A stretch of DNA of 64,000 nucleotides from an uncultured Eggerthellaceae bacterium (GTDB lineage Bacteria; Actinomycetota; Coriobacteriia; Coriobacteriales; Eggerthellaceae), in NCBI GenBank assembly GCA_910588205.1, contig CAJUQK010000009.1:10326-74325 (forward strand). The letters are read 5' to 3'. How positions within the stretch are numbered: position 1 is the stretch's first letter; every line of letters starts with the position of its first letter. The notes under the pieces are model-generated. The model was not told where the DNA came from and ran no database searches. It worked only from the letters and a program-made list of their open reading frames with translations. Positions 53,169 through 62,102 of the stretch are shown piece after piece. A program made the position numbers and the translations under genes.

Positions 53169-54005
53169 ATGAGGCTCACCCCCTTGCAGAAGGCCATCGG
53201 CCTCGCGGCGTGCGCGGGAGCGCTCTGCGCCGCCTGTTTCGGCATGGCCGCCGTGCGCGACGGCCTCCAGGCGCAGAAGTCCGAGGTGGTCGAGGTGCCC
53301 ATCCTCGCCCGGACGGAGGAGGCGGACCCGCAGGAGGCCCCCGCAGCGGACGAGGCGGTGCTCACCGCCGACCTGAAGAGGCTCATCTCCTCCTACGGGG
53401 ATGCCGAGCGCTCCCTCGTCTCCGCCCTGACGTCCATGACATGGACCGACCAGCACACGGGCGCGGTCGTCGCGTTCGCCGGGGACACCTGGCGGGTCGC
53501 CTTCGACGACGGCAGGTCCGAGTTCGGCACCTATGCCGTCACGTCGGTGGGCGACGCCTCGCGCGTGGAGGGGGAGGGGGATGGCGTCGAGGGCGTGGAG
53601 TCGCGCACCTTCTCCATGGCCCTCGGGGACGGCCACGAGGCCGAGGGCACCCTCATGACCGCCGTGGGGGACGCCACGGGCACCGAGGCGATGCTGCTCT
53701 GGAAGGTCGGCGGCCACGACATCGCCGCCTACGGCACCACCGCCGCAGCCTCCCTGGACGCCGACGCCCTCGACGTCGCATCGCTGGCCGCCCTCGGTTG
53801 CGGCCAGCAGGACGTGGAGGACGCGCTCGAGAGGTGGGCCGCCTCCCATATGCCGAGCGCGCAGAGGGCCGTGTGGGGCGGCACCGTCGATCAGGCGGAC
53901 GAGGGGGCGCGCACCGTGTTCTCGCTGATAGGCCCTGCCTCGACCAGGGACGTCATCCTCACCGTCAGCGCAGCCCTCGTCACCGTCGAGGAGGTGGGCG
54001 CATGA
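53169..54005 (+). CDS. Hypothetical secreted or membrane-anchored protein
   Basis: A 278-residue protein with an N-terminal hydrophobic helix (AIGLAACAGALCAACFGMAAV) and an acidic extracytoplasmic domain with beta-rich pieces (GAVVAFAGDTWRVAFDDGRS). In conjugative elements a protein of this layout often follows the NlpC/P60 gene, but no family is recognised. ATGA overlaps the next gene. Confidence 0.65.
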   Translation: MRLTPLQKAIGLAACAGALCAACFGMAAVRDGLQAQKSEVVEVPILARTEEADPQEAPAADEAVLTADLKRLISSYGDAERSLVSALTSMTWTDQHTGAVVAFAGDTWRVAFDDGRSEFGTYAVTSVGDASRVEGEGDGVEGVESRTFSMALGDGHEAEGTLMTAVGDATGTEAMLLWKVGGHDIAAYGTTAAASLDADALDVASLAALGCGQQDVEDALERWAASHMPSAQRAVWGGTVDQADEGARTVFSLIGPASTRDVILTVSAALVTVEEVGA

Positions 54006-54274
54006 GCGCCACCGCCGCGCCCCGCATCCGCGAGCGCCTGCACGCCTCCTTGGAGGGCATCGACCCTGCGGGTGAAGCGGCCCGGTCGCTCCGGGCCTTC
54101 GCGGATGCCCTCTGTCAGGAGATCGGCCACTACGTCGAACCCGTCGCCGGGCGGCGTGCGCCCGCCGTGGAAGGGCGCGCCTGCTGCGACCCGCAGTCGC
54201 TCGGTGAGGCCGCGACCAGGTCGTCCAAGAGCTACGGGTCGAAGCCCAAGAAGGACAAGACGATCAGGAGGTGA
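54002..54274 (+). CDS. Small hypothetical protein
   Basis: A 90-residue soluble protein, N-terminal helix (RIRERLHASLEGIDPAGEAA), basic C-terminus (SKPKKDKTIRR). Overlaps the upstream gene by ATGA and encloses the topB ribosome site AGGAGG in its end. Confidence 0.6.
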   Translation: MSATAAPRIRERLHASLEGIDPAGEAARSLRAFADALCQEIGHYVEPVAGRRAPAVEGRACCDPQSLGEAATRSSKSYGSKPKKDKTIRR

Positions 54275-54279
54275 TCGCT

Positions 54280-56478
54280 TTGAGGCTCGTCATCGCCGAG
54301 AAGCCGGACATGGGACGCCGCTACGCGGCCGTCCTCGGTGCCGCCGAGCGCCATGAGGGGTGGCTTGAGGGGTCCGACGCCATCGTGAGCTGGGCCTTCG
54401 GGCACCTGCTCGCCGAGGCCATGCCTCAGGAGTACCCCGAGTGGCCCGACGCGGCGAAGTGGGACTTCGCCGCTCTGCCCTACATCCCCGCGCAGTGGCG
54501 CTACCTGCCTCGGGGGGATGCGGGCGCGAAGAAGCAGCTGAAGGTGCTCTGCGCCCTCCTCGGCCGCGAGGACGTGACGGAGGTCGTCAACGCCTGCGAC
54601 CCCGACCGGGAGGGCGAGCTGATCTTCTGGCGCATCTACGAGCACGCCGGGTGTGACAAGCCGGTCTCGCGCCTGTGGTCCACCTCCCTCGAGGAGGAGG
54701 CCATGGCACGCGACCTCGGGCACCTGCGCCCCGCCTCCGAGTTCGCGGGGCTCGCCGACGCCGCCCGTGGCCGCGCCTGCGCCGACTGGCTCCTCGGCAT
54801 CAACGGCACCCGCGCCTACACCACCCTCTACCGACGCCGCAAGGGAGGTCCGCTATCGGTGGGGCGCGTGAAGACCTGCGTGCTCGCCGAGGTGGCGGAC
54901 CGCTGCCGCCGCCACGACGCGTTCAAGCCCATGCCCTTCTGGCGGTGCGCGCTCACCTTCGACGGGTTCGCCGCAGAGGGCCCCCAGTGCGAGGCGGCCG
55001 AGGAAGCGGAGGCCCAGAAGGCCCGCGCCGAGCGTGCCGGGACGGCCGCCGTCACCTCCGCCGAGCGCAAGGCCAAACGTGTGGCCGCCCCCAAGCTCTA
55101 CGACCTCACGGAACTCCAGCGGGACGCCTCCACCGTCTGCGGGATGGGTGCCGACGAGACCTTGGCCGCCGCCCAGTCCTGCTACGAGAAGGCCATCCTC
55201 ACCTACCCGCGCACCCCCTCGCGCTATATCGGGTCGGACACGGTGGCTGAGGCCGAAGACGTGCTCCGCTCCCTCGTGGAGGGCGGTGTCCTCGACACGT
55301 CCCTCACGCATGCCTTCGACGCATCCCGCGCCGACGTCTCCCGCATCGTCAAGGACGACGCCGTGCAGGGCCACCCCGCCCTCATGCCCACGCCCACCTT
55401 CGCCAGGCGGGGGTTCGAGGGGCTGTCCGATGCCGAGCGCGCCGTCATGACGCTCGTGTGCGCACGGCTCCTCTGCGCCGTCATGGGCCCTGCGGCCATG
55501 ACGGTGACCAAGCTCGGCCTCTCGGTTGGGGACGACGCCTACACGGCCACGGGTTCCGTCGTCACCGACGGGTCCTGGAGGGCGGTGGACGCCGCCGCGA
55601 GGCGGCTCCTCAAGGGCTCTGCCGAGAAGGGCGAGGGCGGCGGGCAGGAAATCCCTCCGGGCATCCAGGAGGGAGACGCGCTCCCGATCTCCTGCGTGGA
55701 GGTCAAGGAGGGCAAGACCTCACCGCCCAGGCTCTATACGGAGGCGGAACTTCTCGGGTTCATGAAGAACCCTTCCAGGAAGATCCAAGACGAGCAGCTG
55801 AAGGAGGCCATATGTGATGACAGCTCGCATTCAGCGGGCATCGGGACACCGGCCACGCGCGATGCTATTCTGAAGGAGCTGTTCAGCAAAAAACTCCTGA
55901 AAAAGAAGGGAAGATCTGTCATCGCCACCGATGAGGGCATCGCCCTCATCGACGTCATCGGCGACTCCCCGCTCACCAGACCCGAGCTTACCGCCACATG
56001 GGAGCTTGAGCTGTCGCGCGTCCAAGAGGGAGAGCGCGACCTGCCCCGCTTCCTCCAAGACATCGAGGGTTTCACCCGCGAGGTCGTAGCGGGTGCCAAG
56101 GCGTCCTACGACCCCGAGCGCGCCAAGGCGTTCGGTGCCGACGTCTCGGTGGGGGAGTGCCCCGTCTGCCACGCCCCCGTCCTCCTGAAGGAACGGTCCA
56201 TCCAGTGCTCCACCAACCGTTTCGCGAAGGCCGAGGACGGCACGTGGTCCCGCACGGAGGGGTGCGGGTTCTCCCTCGCCCGGACCGTGGCCGGAAAGCT
56301 CCTCACCGAGGAGCAGGCGCGGGCGCTCCTTACGGGCAAGACCGTTGCCGCCAAGGGGCTCAAGGGAAAGCGCGGCCCCTTCGACGCGGGGCTCCGCCTC
56401 AAGGGGGACGGGAGCGGGATCGAGTTCGTGTTCGACAAGAAGGGCCCCAAGGGCTCCAAGCGCCCTCGGGCGAAGTGA
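54280..56478 (+). CDS. topB: DNA topoisomerase III
   Basis: A 732-residue type IA topoisomerase, common on conjugative elements. The TOPRIM motif DPDREGELIFWRIYEHAG is followed by the catalytic Tyr in ILTYPRTPSRYIGSD and TARI-type GIGTPATRDAILKELF. The C-terminus has a Cys pair region (CPVCHAPVLLKERSIQC). TTG 54280 with AGGAGG eight bases upstream is chosen; GTG 54271 overlaps that site. Bases 55800-55930 are locally less GC-rich. Confidence 0.92.
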   Translation: MRLVIAEKPDMGRRYAAVLGAAERHEGWLEGSDAIVSWAFGHLLAEAMPQEYPEWPDAAKWDFAALPYIPAQWRYLPRGDAGAKKQLKVLCALLGREDVTEVVNACDPDREGELIFWRIYEHAGCDKPVSRLWSTSLEEEAMARDLGHLRPASEFAGLADAARGRACADWLLGINGTRAYTTLYRRRKGGPLSVGRVKTCVLAEVADRCRRHDAFKPMPFWRCALTFDGFAAEGPQCEAAEEAEAQKARAERAGTAAVTSAERKAKRVAAPKLYDLTELQRDASTVCGMGADETLAAAQSCYEKAILTYPRTPSRYIGSDTVAEAEDVLRSLVEGGVLDTSLTHAFDASRADVSRIVKDDAVQGHPALMPTPTFARRGFEGLSDAERAVMTLVCARLLCAVMGPAAMTVTKLGLSVGDDAYTATGSVVTDGSWRAVDAAARRLLKGSAEKGEGGGQEIPPGIQEGDALPISCVEVKEGKTSPPRLYTEAELLGFMKNPSRKIQDEQLKEAICDDSSHSAGIGTPATRDAILKELFSKKLLKKKGRSVIATDEGIALIDVIGDSPLTRPELTATWELELSRVQEGERDLPRFLQDIEGFTREVVAGAKASYDPERAKAFGADVSVGECPVCHAPVLLKERSIQCSTNRFAKAEDGTWSRTEGCGFSLARTVAGKLLTEEQARALLTGKTVAAKGLKGKRGPFDAGLRLKGDGSGIEFVFDKKGPKGSKRPRAK

Positions 56479-56487
56479 GGAAAGGAC

Positions 56488-56856
56488 ATGGGATGCATCG
56501 CGAGGTACAGGTCCGAGGACCCACCCCCTGCCGCCGCCGTCCCCGACCAGAAGCGCCGCGAGCTGGTCGCCGCGCGGCTCACCTGGGCGATGTCGCGGCG
56601 GGGCATCACGCGCGGGGCGCTCGCCGAGCGCTCCGGGGTGTCGCAGACGGCGCTGTCGCGCTACCTCAGCGCCAAGCGCCTCATCTCCACCGACGCCCTC
56701 ATGCGCATCTGCCCGGTGCTGAACCTGTCTGCGGACTGGGTGCTGGGCCTGCGCGAGGCGCGGGAGAGGATCGAGAGAGAAGAGAGAGACGACCGGAAAG
56801 GAGCGCCTATGGACGCTCGGAACAAGGCAGCCACGACCGTGGATCCGGAGGTGTGA
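56488..56856 (+). CDS. XRE-family DNA-binding protein
   Basis: A 122-residue protein with a helix-turn-helix (RGITRGALAERSGVSQTALSR, in part) in residues 35-85, followed by a basic/acidic helix. The end of this gene contains the GGAGGTG ribosome site of the adhesin, separated by three bases, so it may control the surface locus. Confidence 0.75.
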   Translation: MGCIARYRSEDPPPAAAVPDQKRRELVAARLTWAMSRRGITRGALAERSGVSQTALSRYLSAKRLISTDALMRICPVLNLSADWVLGLREARERIEREERDDRKGAPMDARNKAATTVDPEV

Positions 56857-56859
56857 GCC

Positions 56860-59800
56860 ATGGGTAAGACCGACAAGCGACCGCGCGGCAAGGCCCGCTC
56901 CCGGCACCTCGCCGAGCGCGCACGCCGCGAGGAGGAGGCGTTCTGCTCCGCCCTCGCCAAGGGCAGGGCCGTGAAGCGCGTGAAGGCCGCCTTCATGGCG
57001 GCGGTGCTCGTGCTGTCGCAGCTGGCAGGGATGCTCTCCCCCCTGGCAACGACGACGGCCTATGCCGCCTCCACTGAGATCACCTTCGAGAACGGCGGGA
57101 CCGCCACCCTCCACGACGACGGGACCCTCACCGGCACCTGCACGGTGAGCGGCAACTACTGGGACCCGTGGACCGAACTCGGCCGTGCGGGCACCCTCAC
57201 CATGCCCGACGGCACGGTGCTCGACGCCATGTGCTACGAGGTCTACATCGGCAACCCGGAGCACCTGCGCTACGGCATGCCGTGCGACGGCACTTACTCC
57301 TTCACGGCCACGCCGCGGGCGGACGGCGGGTTCTTCGTGCTCGTCCACTCCGAGCACGCCTCCCTCGTCCCCGGATCGCTCCAGACGTCCTTCACCCAGC
57401 GGCTCTGCTCGCCGGACTACTGGTACGCCAAGACCACCGTGGACGTGCGCTTCACCAAGCTCTCGGCTGACGCCACCATGACCGACGGCAACCACGAGTA
57501 CGCCCTGGGCGGCGCGGAGTACGAACTGACCCGCTCCACCACCGGCGAGAAGACTACCGTGGTGCTGGACGCCGACGGCCACGCCGACCTTTCCCTTGCG
57601 CCTAACGAGTGGTATTTCTACCGCGAGACCAAGGCACCCCAGGGGTACAAGTTGGATACGGCCGTCCATAGGTTCTTTACCGGCAACACCAGCTCTGAAG
57701 AGCAGCATCGGGACGATCCGGGCTACATCATCTTCACCGTGCAGAAGAAGGACTCCGCTACCGGCACCACGAGCGCTCAGCCCGGTGTCGGCCTCTCCGG
57801 CGCGACCTACCGGGTCGTGGACGCCAACGGCGTGAACCACACCGTGACCACCGACGCCTCCGGCGTCGCGCGCCTCTCGCGCCTGCCCCTGGGTCAGGTC
57901 ACCATCACCGAGATCAGCGCGCCCGAGGGCTACAAGCTCGACCCCACGCCCAAGCACTACACCGTCCATGCAGGCCAGATCACGAACGCGGGCGTCTTCG
58001 AGCTCACCCCCGAGGACGACTTCAAGGAGAACGTCGTCGCGTTCAACATGAAGCTCGTGAAGTACCTCGACACCGGGGCCGACACCTCCGGGCTCCAGAA
58101 CCCCGGCGTCGGCATCGAGTTCGAGGTGGTGTCCAACACCACCAACAAGGTCGTCGCGACCATGACCACCGACGCCGAGGGCCGCGCCGAGCTCACGGGC
58201 GGCTGGTACGGCGAGGGCACCCGCAACGACGGCATCAAGGGGTGCATCCCCTACGACGCGGCGGGCTACACCGTCCGCGAGGTGGCCTCCACGGTCCCCG
58301 CAGGGTACAAGCCGACCTCCTGGCAGGTCACGCCCGCAGAGATGGTGGACGGCACCACGCTGTCCTACATCGTGGACAACGACCGCGTCACGAGCCACCT
58401 CCAGATCGTCAAGACCGACGCCGAGAGCGGCCAGACCGTGCCCCTCGCGGGCTTCAGGTTCCAGGTCTTCGACGAGAGCGGCAAGCTGATCGAGAACGAG
58501 GTCTGGCACCCCAACCACGCCGTCCTCGACACCTTCGAGACCGACGGCTCCGGACGTGTGACGCTGCCCGAGGGGCTGCTCCCCGGCAACTACACCATCC
58601 GCGAGGTGGCCGCCGCGAGCCCGTACCTGGTGAACGACCGCGACTACCCGCTCGTCATCCCCTCCAGCGGTGACGCGGACCCGGTGACGGTGGTCAAGGT
58701 CTCCGACAAGCAGGCGACCGGCGAGGCCGTCGTCGTCAAGACCGACTCCGAGACCGGCTCCAAGCTCTCCGGTGCCACCTTCAAGGTGGTCGCGGAGGCG
58801 GACGTGGTGTCGCCTGACGGCCGCGTGCAGGCCGTGGCGGGCCAGGTCATGGGCACCTGCACGACCGGTGACGACGGCACGGCCAAGGTGTCCGGCCTGC
58901 CCCTCGGCACCGGGTCAGCCACCTACTCCTTCGTGGAGACCGTCGCCCCGGCGGGCCACGTGCTCGATGGCACGCCCCACAGCTTCACGGTGACGTACGA
59001 GGACGACAAGACGCCCGTGGTCTCGACCAAGGTCGAGGTCGCCGACGCCCCCAACGAGCTTGTGCTTGCCAAGGCATCGGCATCGAGCGGCGACCTCCTT
59101 CCCGGCGCGACCATCGCCCTCTGGGACAAGGCCGCCGAGGCCGAGGGTCCCGAGGGCAAGACCGCGCTGCGCGTGGTCGCTCAGGACGGGGCCGAGAGCG
59201 TGACCGCCACGAACACCGAGGACGGCCCTCGCGCGTCGGTGGCCGAGCTTCCCGGTGACGACTGGGCGCTCTGGCTCGAAGGTGAGGACGGCGAGCGCAT
59301 CGCGCTCGGCGGCTGCATGGAGAGCGTGCCCGCGGGCACCTACACGCCCGTCGCCACCAGGGGCGGCTCCGACGTGCCCGTGGTGGCAGACCCCATGACC
59401 CTGGAGGACGGAAGGACCTACGCCTTCGACGTCTCCTGCGTGGGACCGTTCACCTTCGTGGGCTGCACCGAGGGTGACTTCGAGCCCACGGTCGAGCTGT
59501 CCCTTCTGGAGGGTTCCGAGAAGACCTTCGCCGCCGACCTCGACAACGGCACCTACAGGATCGAGGTGGACGGTGAGCCCGTGCGCCTCGTGGGACCTGA
59601 GAAGGACGTGGCCGTGGTCGGCAACGGCCGCCACATGACCGTCTTCACCGGTGAGGGCGCGGCCCCTGCCGGGACCTACGTGACCGCCCTCATCGACGAC
59701 GCCACCGAGCTGCACGTCGTCACGACCGGCGACGACGGCCTGGCGAGTGTGAAGCGCCTCGGGTCCAACGCCCGCGCCACCACCTACAACGTGGCCGAGC

Positions 59801-62022
59801 TTGCCGCCCCTGCGGGGTACGTGGTGGACCACACGCCGCGTCCCGTGACCGTGGCCGAGGCCGGCCTCATCGAGGGCGAGAGCCCCTTCGTGCTCACCAT
59901 CGAGGACGAGCCCACCAAGGTGGACGTCTCCAAGGTGGAGGTCACCGGCGGCCCCGAGATCCCCGGTGCCAAGCTCACCGTGACCGACGCGTCGGGCAAG
60001 GTGGTGGACGAGTGGGTGTCCACCGACGAGCCCCACCGCATCGAGGCCCTCGCGCCCGGCACCTACACCCTCACCGAGGTCATGACCCCGCGCACCTACG
60101 ACATGGCCGCCTCCGTCACCTTCGAGGTGGCCGAGACCGACCTGGTCCTCAAGGTGGAGATGGTCGACGACCCGATCTCCATCACCGGTGAGATCGACAA
60201 GCGCCAGCAGATCGCCGACCCTGTGGCCGACGACGTGGTGGAGAACGGCGACGGTGCCAACCGCGCCGAGGTGACCGTCTCCGAGGACGGCCGCTACGTC
60301 TACACGGTGGACCACCGCTCCACCAGCTCCACCTGGACCGACGAGTACACGGTGGAGGACCCGCTCGACGCCGTTGCGTCCGGCCTCGCCGAGCTTGAGG
60401 GCGTCACCACCGGCGTGGCCGGTGCCGACTACGACGGCAAGATGAACGTCTGGTACAGGACGGATATGACGCCCGAGGACTTCGTGGACGAGAGCGACGC
60501 GAACGCCACCCTCTCCGACGGCCATGACAACCCGTGGCTTTCCGCCGAGGAGAACGCCGAGCGCCTGGGTGACGACGGTCGCGTCATCGACTACACCGGC
60601 TGGCGCCTGTGGGCCGAGGGCGTGCCCACCTGCCGCTCCACCGAGCTGTCCGTGGCCGACCTCGGCCTCGCAGAGGACGAGCACGTCACAGCGATGCGCT
60701 TCGAGTACGGCCGCGTGGAACAGGGCTTCACGAGCCGCCCCGGCGACCTCTGGGAGCGCGATGACCTGAAGGACGGCCACGACGACATCACGGCCATCCC
60801 CGAGGGCGAGCCGTTCAGCTGCCCCCTCGACGGCCATGACGGCCACGGCGAGGCCACCGAGGCCCGCTTCGCCCCCATCGCGCTCACCATGCGCGCAACC
60901 GACGCCTACGTGCCCGGTTGCGACCTGGACAACTCCGCCCACCTCGCGCTCTACCGCAACGGCGGTGACGCTCCCGGCCTTGAGGACTCCGACGAGGACG
61001 CCGTCACCCAGACCCCCAAGACCGACGAGATCGAGATCTCCGGCAAGCTGGACAAGCGTCAGCAGATCGCCGACCCCGTGGCCGAGGGCGTGGTGGAGAA
61101 CGGCGACGGTGCCAACCGCGCCGAGGTGACCGTCTCCGAGGACGGCCGCTTCGACTACACCCTGGACTTCCAGAACACCAGCTCCACCTGGGTTGACGAG
61201 TTCACCGTGACCGACGAGATCGAGTGCGCCGAGGACGGCCTCGCCCACCTCGTGGGCGTCACCACGCCCCAGGCGTGGCAGGACTTCGACGGCAAGCTCA
61301 ACGTCTGGTACACCACCGATGAGACCGACCGCGACTTCACCGACCCCTCCGGGGCCGACCAGACCGTCGATGACGGCCACCTGAACGAGGGCGCGTCCCG
61401 CCAGCTCTCCTACGCGGGTTGGCGGCTCTGGGCCGAGGGCGTGGACGCCACCAGCGCCACCGAGCTGTCCGTGGCCGACCTCGACCTCGCCGAGGACGAG
61501 CACGTGGTGGCCGTGCGTTTCGAGTACGGCCGCGTGGAGCCGGGCTTCACCACGCGCGAGGGCCTCTGGGAGCGCGACGACCTGAAGGACGCCCATGACG
61601 ACTTCGCGGGCGATCCCGCCGCCGAGGACGCCTTCACCACGGACGACGGGACCGAGGTCGCCTTCGCCCCCGCCGTGCTCCACATGGAGGTCACCGACGC
61701 CTACGTGCCCGGCTGCGACCTGGACAACTCCGCCAAGCTCTACCTGGCCCGCTTCGCCTACGGGGAGCTTCTGGAGGATGCCGACGAGGACGCCGTGACC
61801 CAGACGCCGCGCGAGGAGGGCACGCCCGAGCCCACCTTGCCCGAGACCGGCATCCCCTCTGAGTCCATGGCCCAGACCGGCATGGGCGCTCTCGGCGCGG
61901 TCCTCGCCATGGCCGGGGTGATCTCCGGTGCGGCCTGGGCCTCCCGCCGTCTGGGGGCCAAGGGCGAGGTACCGGTGGAGGATGCCGCCGACGGCGATGG
62001 CTCCGGACCCGACAGGTCCTGA
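56860..62022 (+). CDS. Giant Cna-B/SpaA-type LPXTG surface adhesin
   Basis: A 1720-residue surface protein. A long-n-region signal peptide (AAFMAAVLVLSQLAGMLS...AYAAS) leads into a Cys-containing N-terminal domain, then about eight Cna-B/SpaA-type beta domains (examples KAPQGYKLD, ISAPEGYKLDPT, VASTVPAGYKPT), usually stabilised by Lys-Asn isopeptide bonds. Residues about 1106-1390 and 1391-1647 are two related modules, each opening DKRQQIADPVA, VVENGDGANRAEVTVSEDGR. C-terminus: LPETG at 1660-1664, a hydrophobic helix and Arg-Arg, then an acidic tail. It would be wall-linked by a sortase, plausibly the next gene's product. ATG follows GGAGGTG. Confidence 0.9.
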   Translation: MGKTDKRPRGKARSRHLAERARREEEAFCSALAKGRAVKRVKAAFMAAVLVLSQLAGMLSPLATTTAYAASTEITFENGGTATLHDDGTLTGTCTVSGNYWDPWTELGRAGTLTMPDGTVLDAMCYEVYIGNPEHLRYGMPCDGTYSFTATPRADGGFFVLVHSEHASLVPGSLQTSFTQRLCSPDYWYAKTTVDVRFTKLSADATMTDGNHEYALGGAEYELTRSTTGEKTTVVLDADGHADLSLAPNEWYFYRETKAPQGYKLDTAVHRFFTGNTSSEEQHRDDPGYIIFTVQKKDSATGTTSAQPGVGLSGATYRVVDANGVNHTVTTDASGVARLSRLPLGQVTITEISAPEGYKLDPTPKHYTVHAGQITNAGVFELTPEDDFKENVVAFNMKLVKYLDTGADTSGLQNPGVGIEFEVVSNTTNKVVATMTTDAEGRAELTGGWYGEGTRNDGIKGCIPYDAAGYTVREVASTVPAGYKPTSWQVTPAEMVDGTTLSYIVDNDRVTSHLQIVKTDAESGQTVPLAGFRFQVFDESGKLIENEVWHPNHAVLDTFETDGSGRVTLPEGLLPGNYTIREVAAASPYLVNDRDYPLVIPSSGDADPVTVVKVSDKQATGEAVVVKTDSETGSKLSGATFKVVAEADVVSPDGRVQAVAGQVMGTCTTGDDGTAKVSGLPLGTGSATYSFVETVAPAGHVLDGTPHSFTVTYEDDKTPVVSTKVEVADAPNELVLAKASASSGDLLPGATIALWDKAAEAEGPEGKTALRVVAQDGAESVTATNTEDGPRASVAELPGDDWALWLEGEDGERIALGGCMESVPAGTYTPVATRGGSDVPVVADPMTLEDGRTYAFDVSCVGPFTFVGCTEGDFEPTVELSLLEGSEKTFAADLDNGTYRIEVDGEPVRLVGPEKDVAVVGNGRHMTVFTGEGAAPAGTYVTALIDDATELHVVTTGDDGLASVKRLGSNARATTYNVAELAAPAGYVVDHTPRPVTVAEAGLIEGESPFVLTIEDEPTKVDVSKVEVTGGPEIPGAKLTVTDASGKVVDEWVSTDEPHRIEALAPGTYTLTEVMTPRTYDMAASVTFEVAETDLVLKVEMVDDPISITGEIDKRQQIADPVADDVVENGDGANRAEVTVSEDGRYVYTVDHRSTSSTWTDEYTVEDPLDAVASGLAELEGVTTGVAGADYDGKMNVWYRTDMTPEDFVDESDANATLSDGHDNPWLSAEENAERLGDDGRVIDYTGWRLWAEGVPTCRSTELSVADLGLAEDEHVTAMRFEYGRVEQGFTSRPGDLWERDDLKDGHDDITAIPEGEPFSCPLDGHDGHGEATEARFAPIALTMRATDAYVPGCDLDNSAHLALYRNGGDAPGLEDSDEDAVTQTPKTDEIEISGKLDKRQQIADPVAEGVVENGDGANRAEVTVSEDGRFDYTLDFQNTSSTWVDEFTVTDEIECAEDGLAHLVGVTTPQAWQDFDGKLNVWYTTDETDRDFTDPSGADQTVDDGHLNEGASRQLSYAGWRLWAEGVDATSATELSVADLDLAEDEHVVAVRFEYGRVEPGFTTREGLWERDDLKDAHDDFAGDPAAEDAFTTDDGTEVAFAPAVLHMEVTDAYVPGCDLDNSAKLYLARFAYGELLEDADEDAVTQTPREEGTPEPTLPETGIPSESMAQTGMGALGAVLAMAGVISGAAWASRRLGAKGEVPVEDAADGDGSGPDRS

Positions 62023-62032
62023 CGCGCCGACC

Positions 62033-62058
62033 GGGGTGCCCGGGTGACCGGGCACCCC
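62033..62058 (+). terminator. Hairpin between adhesin and sortase genes
   Basis: GGGGTGCCCGG-GTGA-CCGGGCACCCC, a perfect 11-bp stem with a GNRA loop, followed by TCCCTCTTGC. Likely a terminator or attenuator, possibly lowering sortase-gene transcription relative to the adhesin. Confidence 0.55.
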
Positions 62059-62102
62059 TCCCTCTTGCACAAGTCGGATCCCATGAAAGGAGGTGCATAG
62101 GC

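Noticed and set aside
55831..62070. Very long minus-strand frames (up to about 1050 codons)
   Set aside because: Produced by GC-rich codon use in topB and the adhesin; translations are Gly/His/Val-rich and lack starts with ribosome sites.
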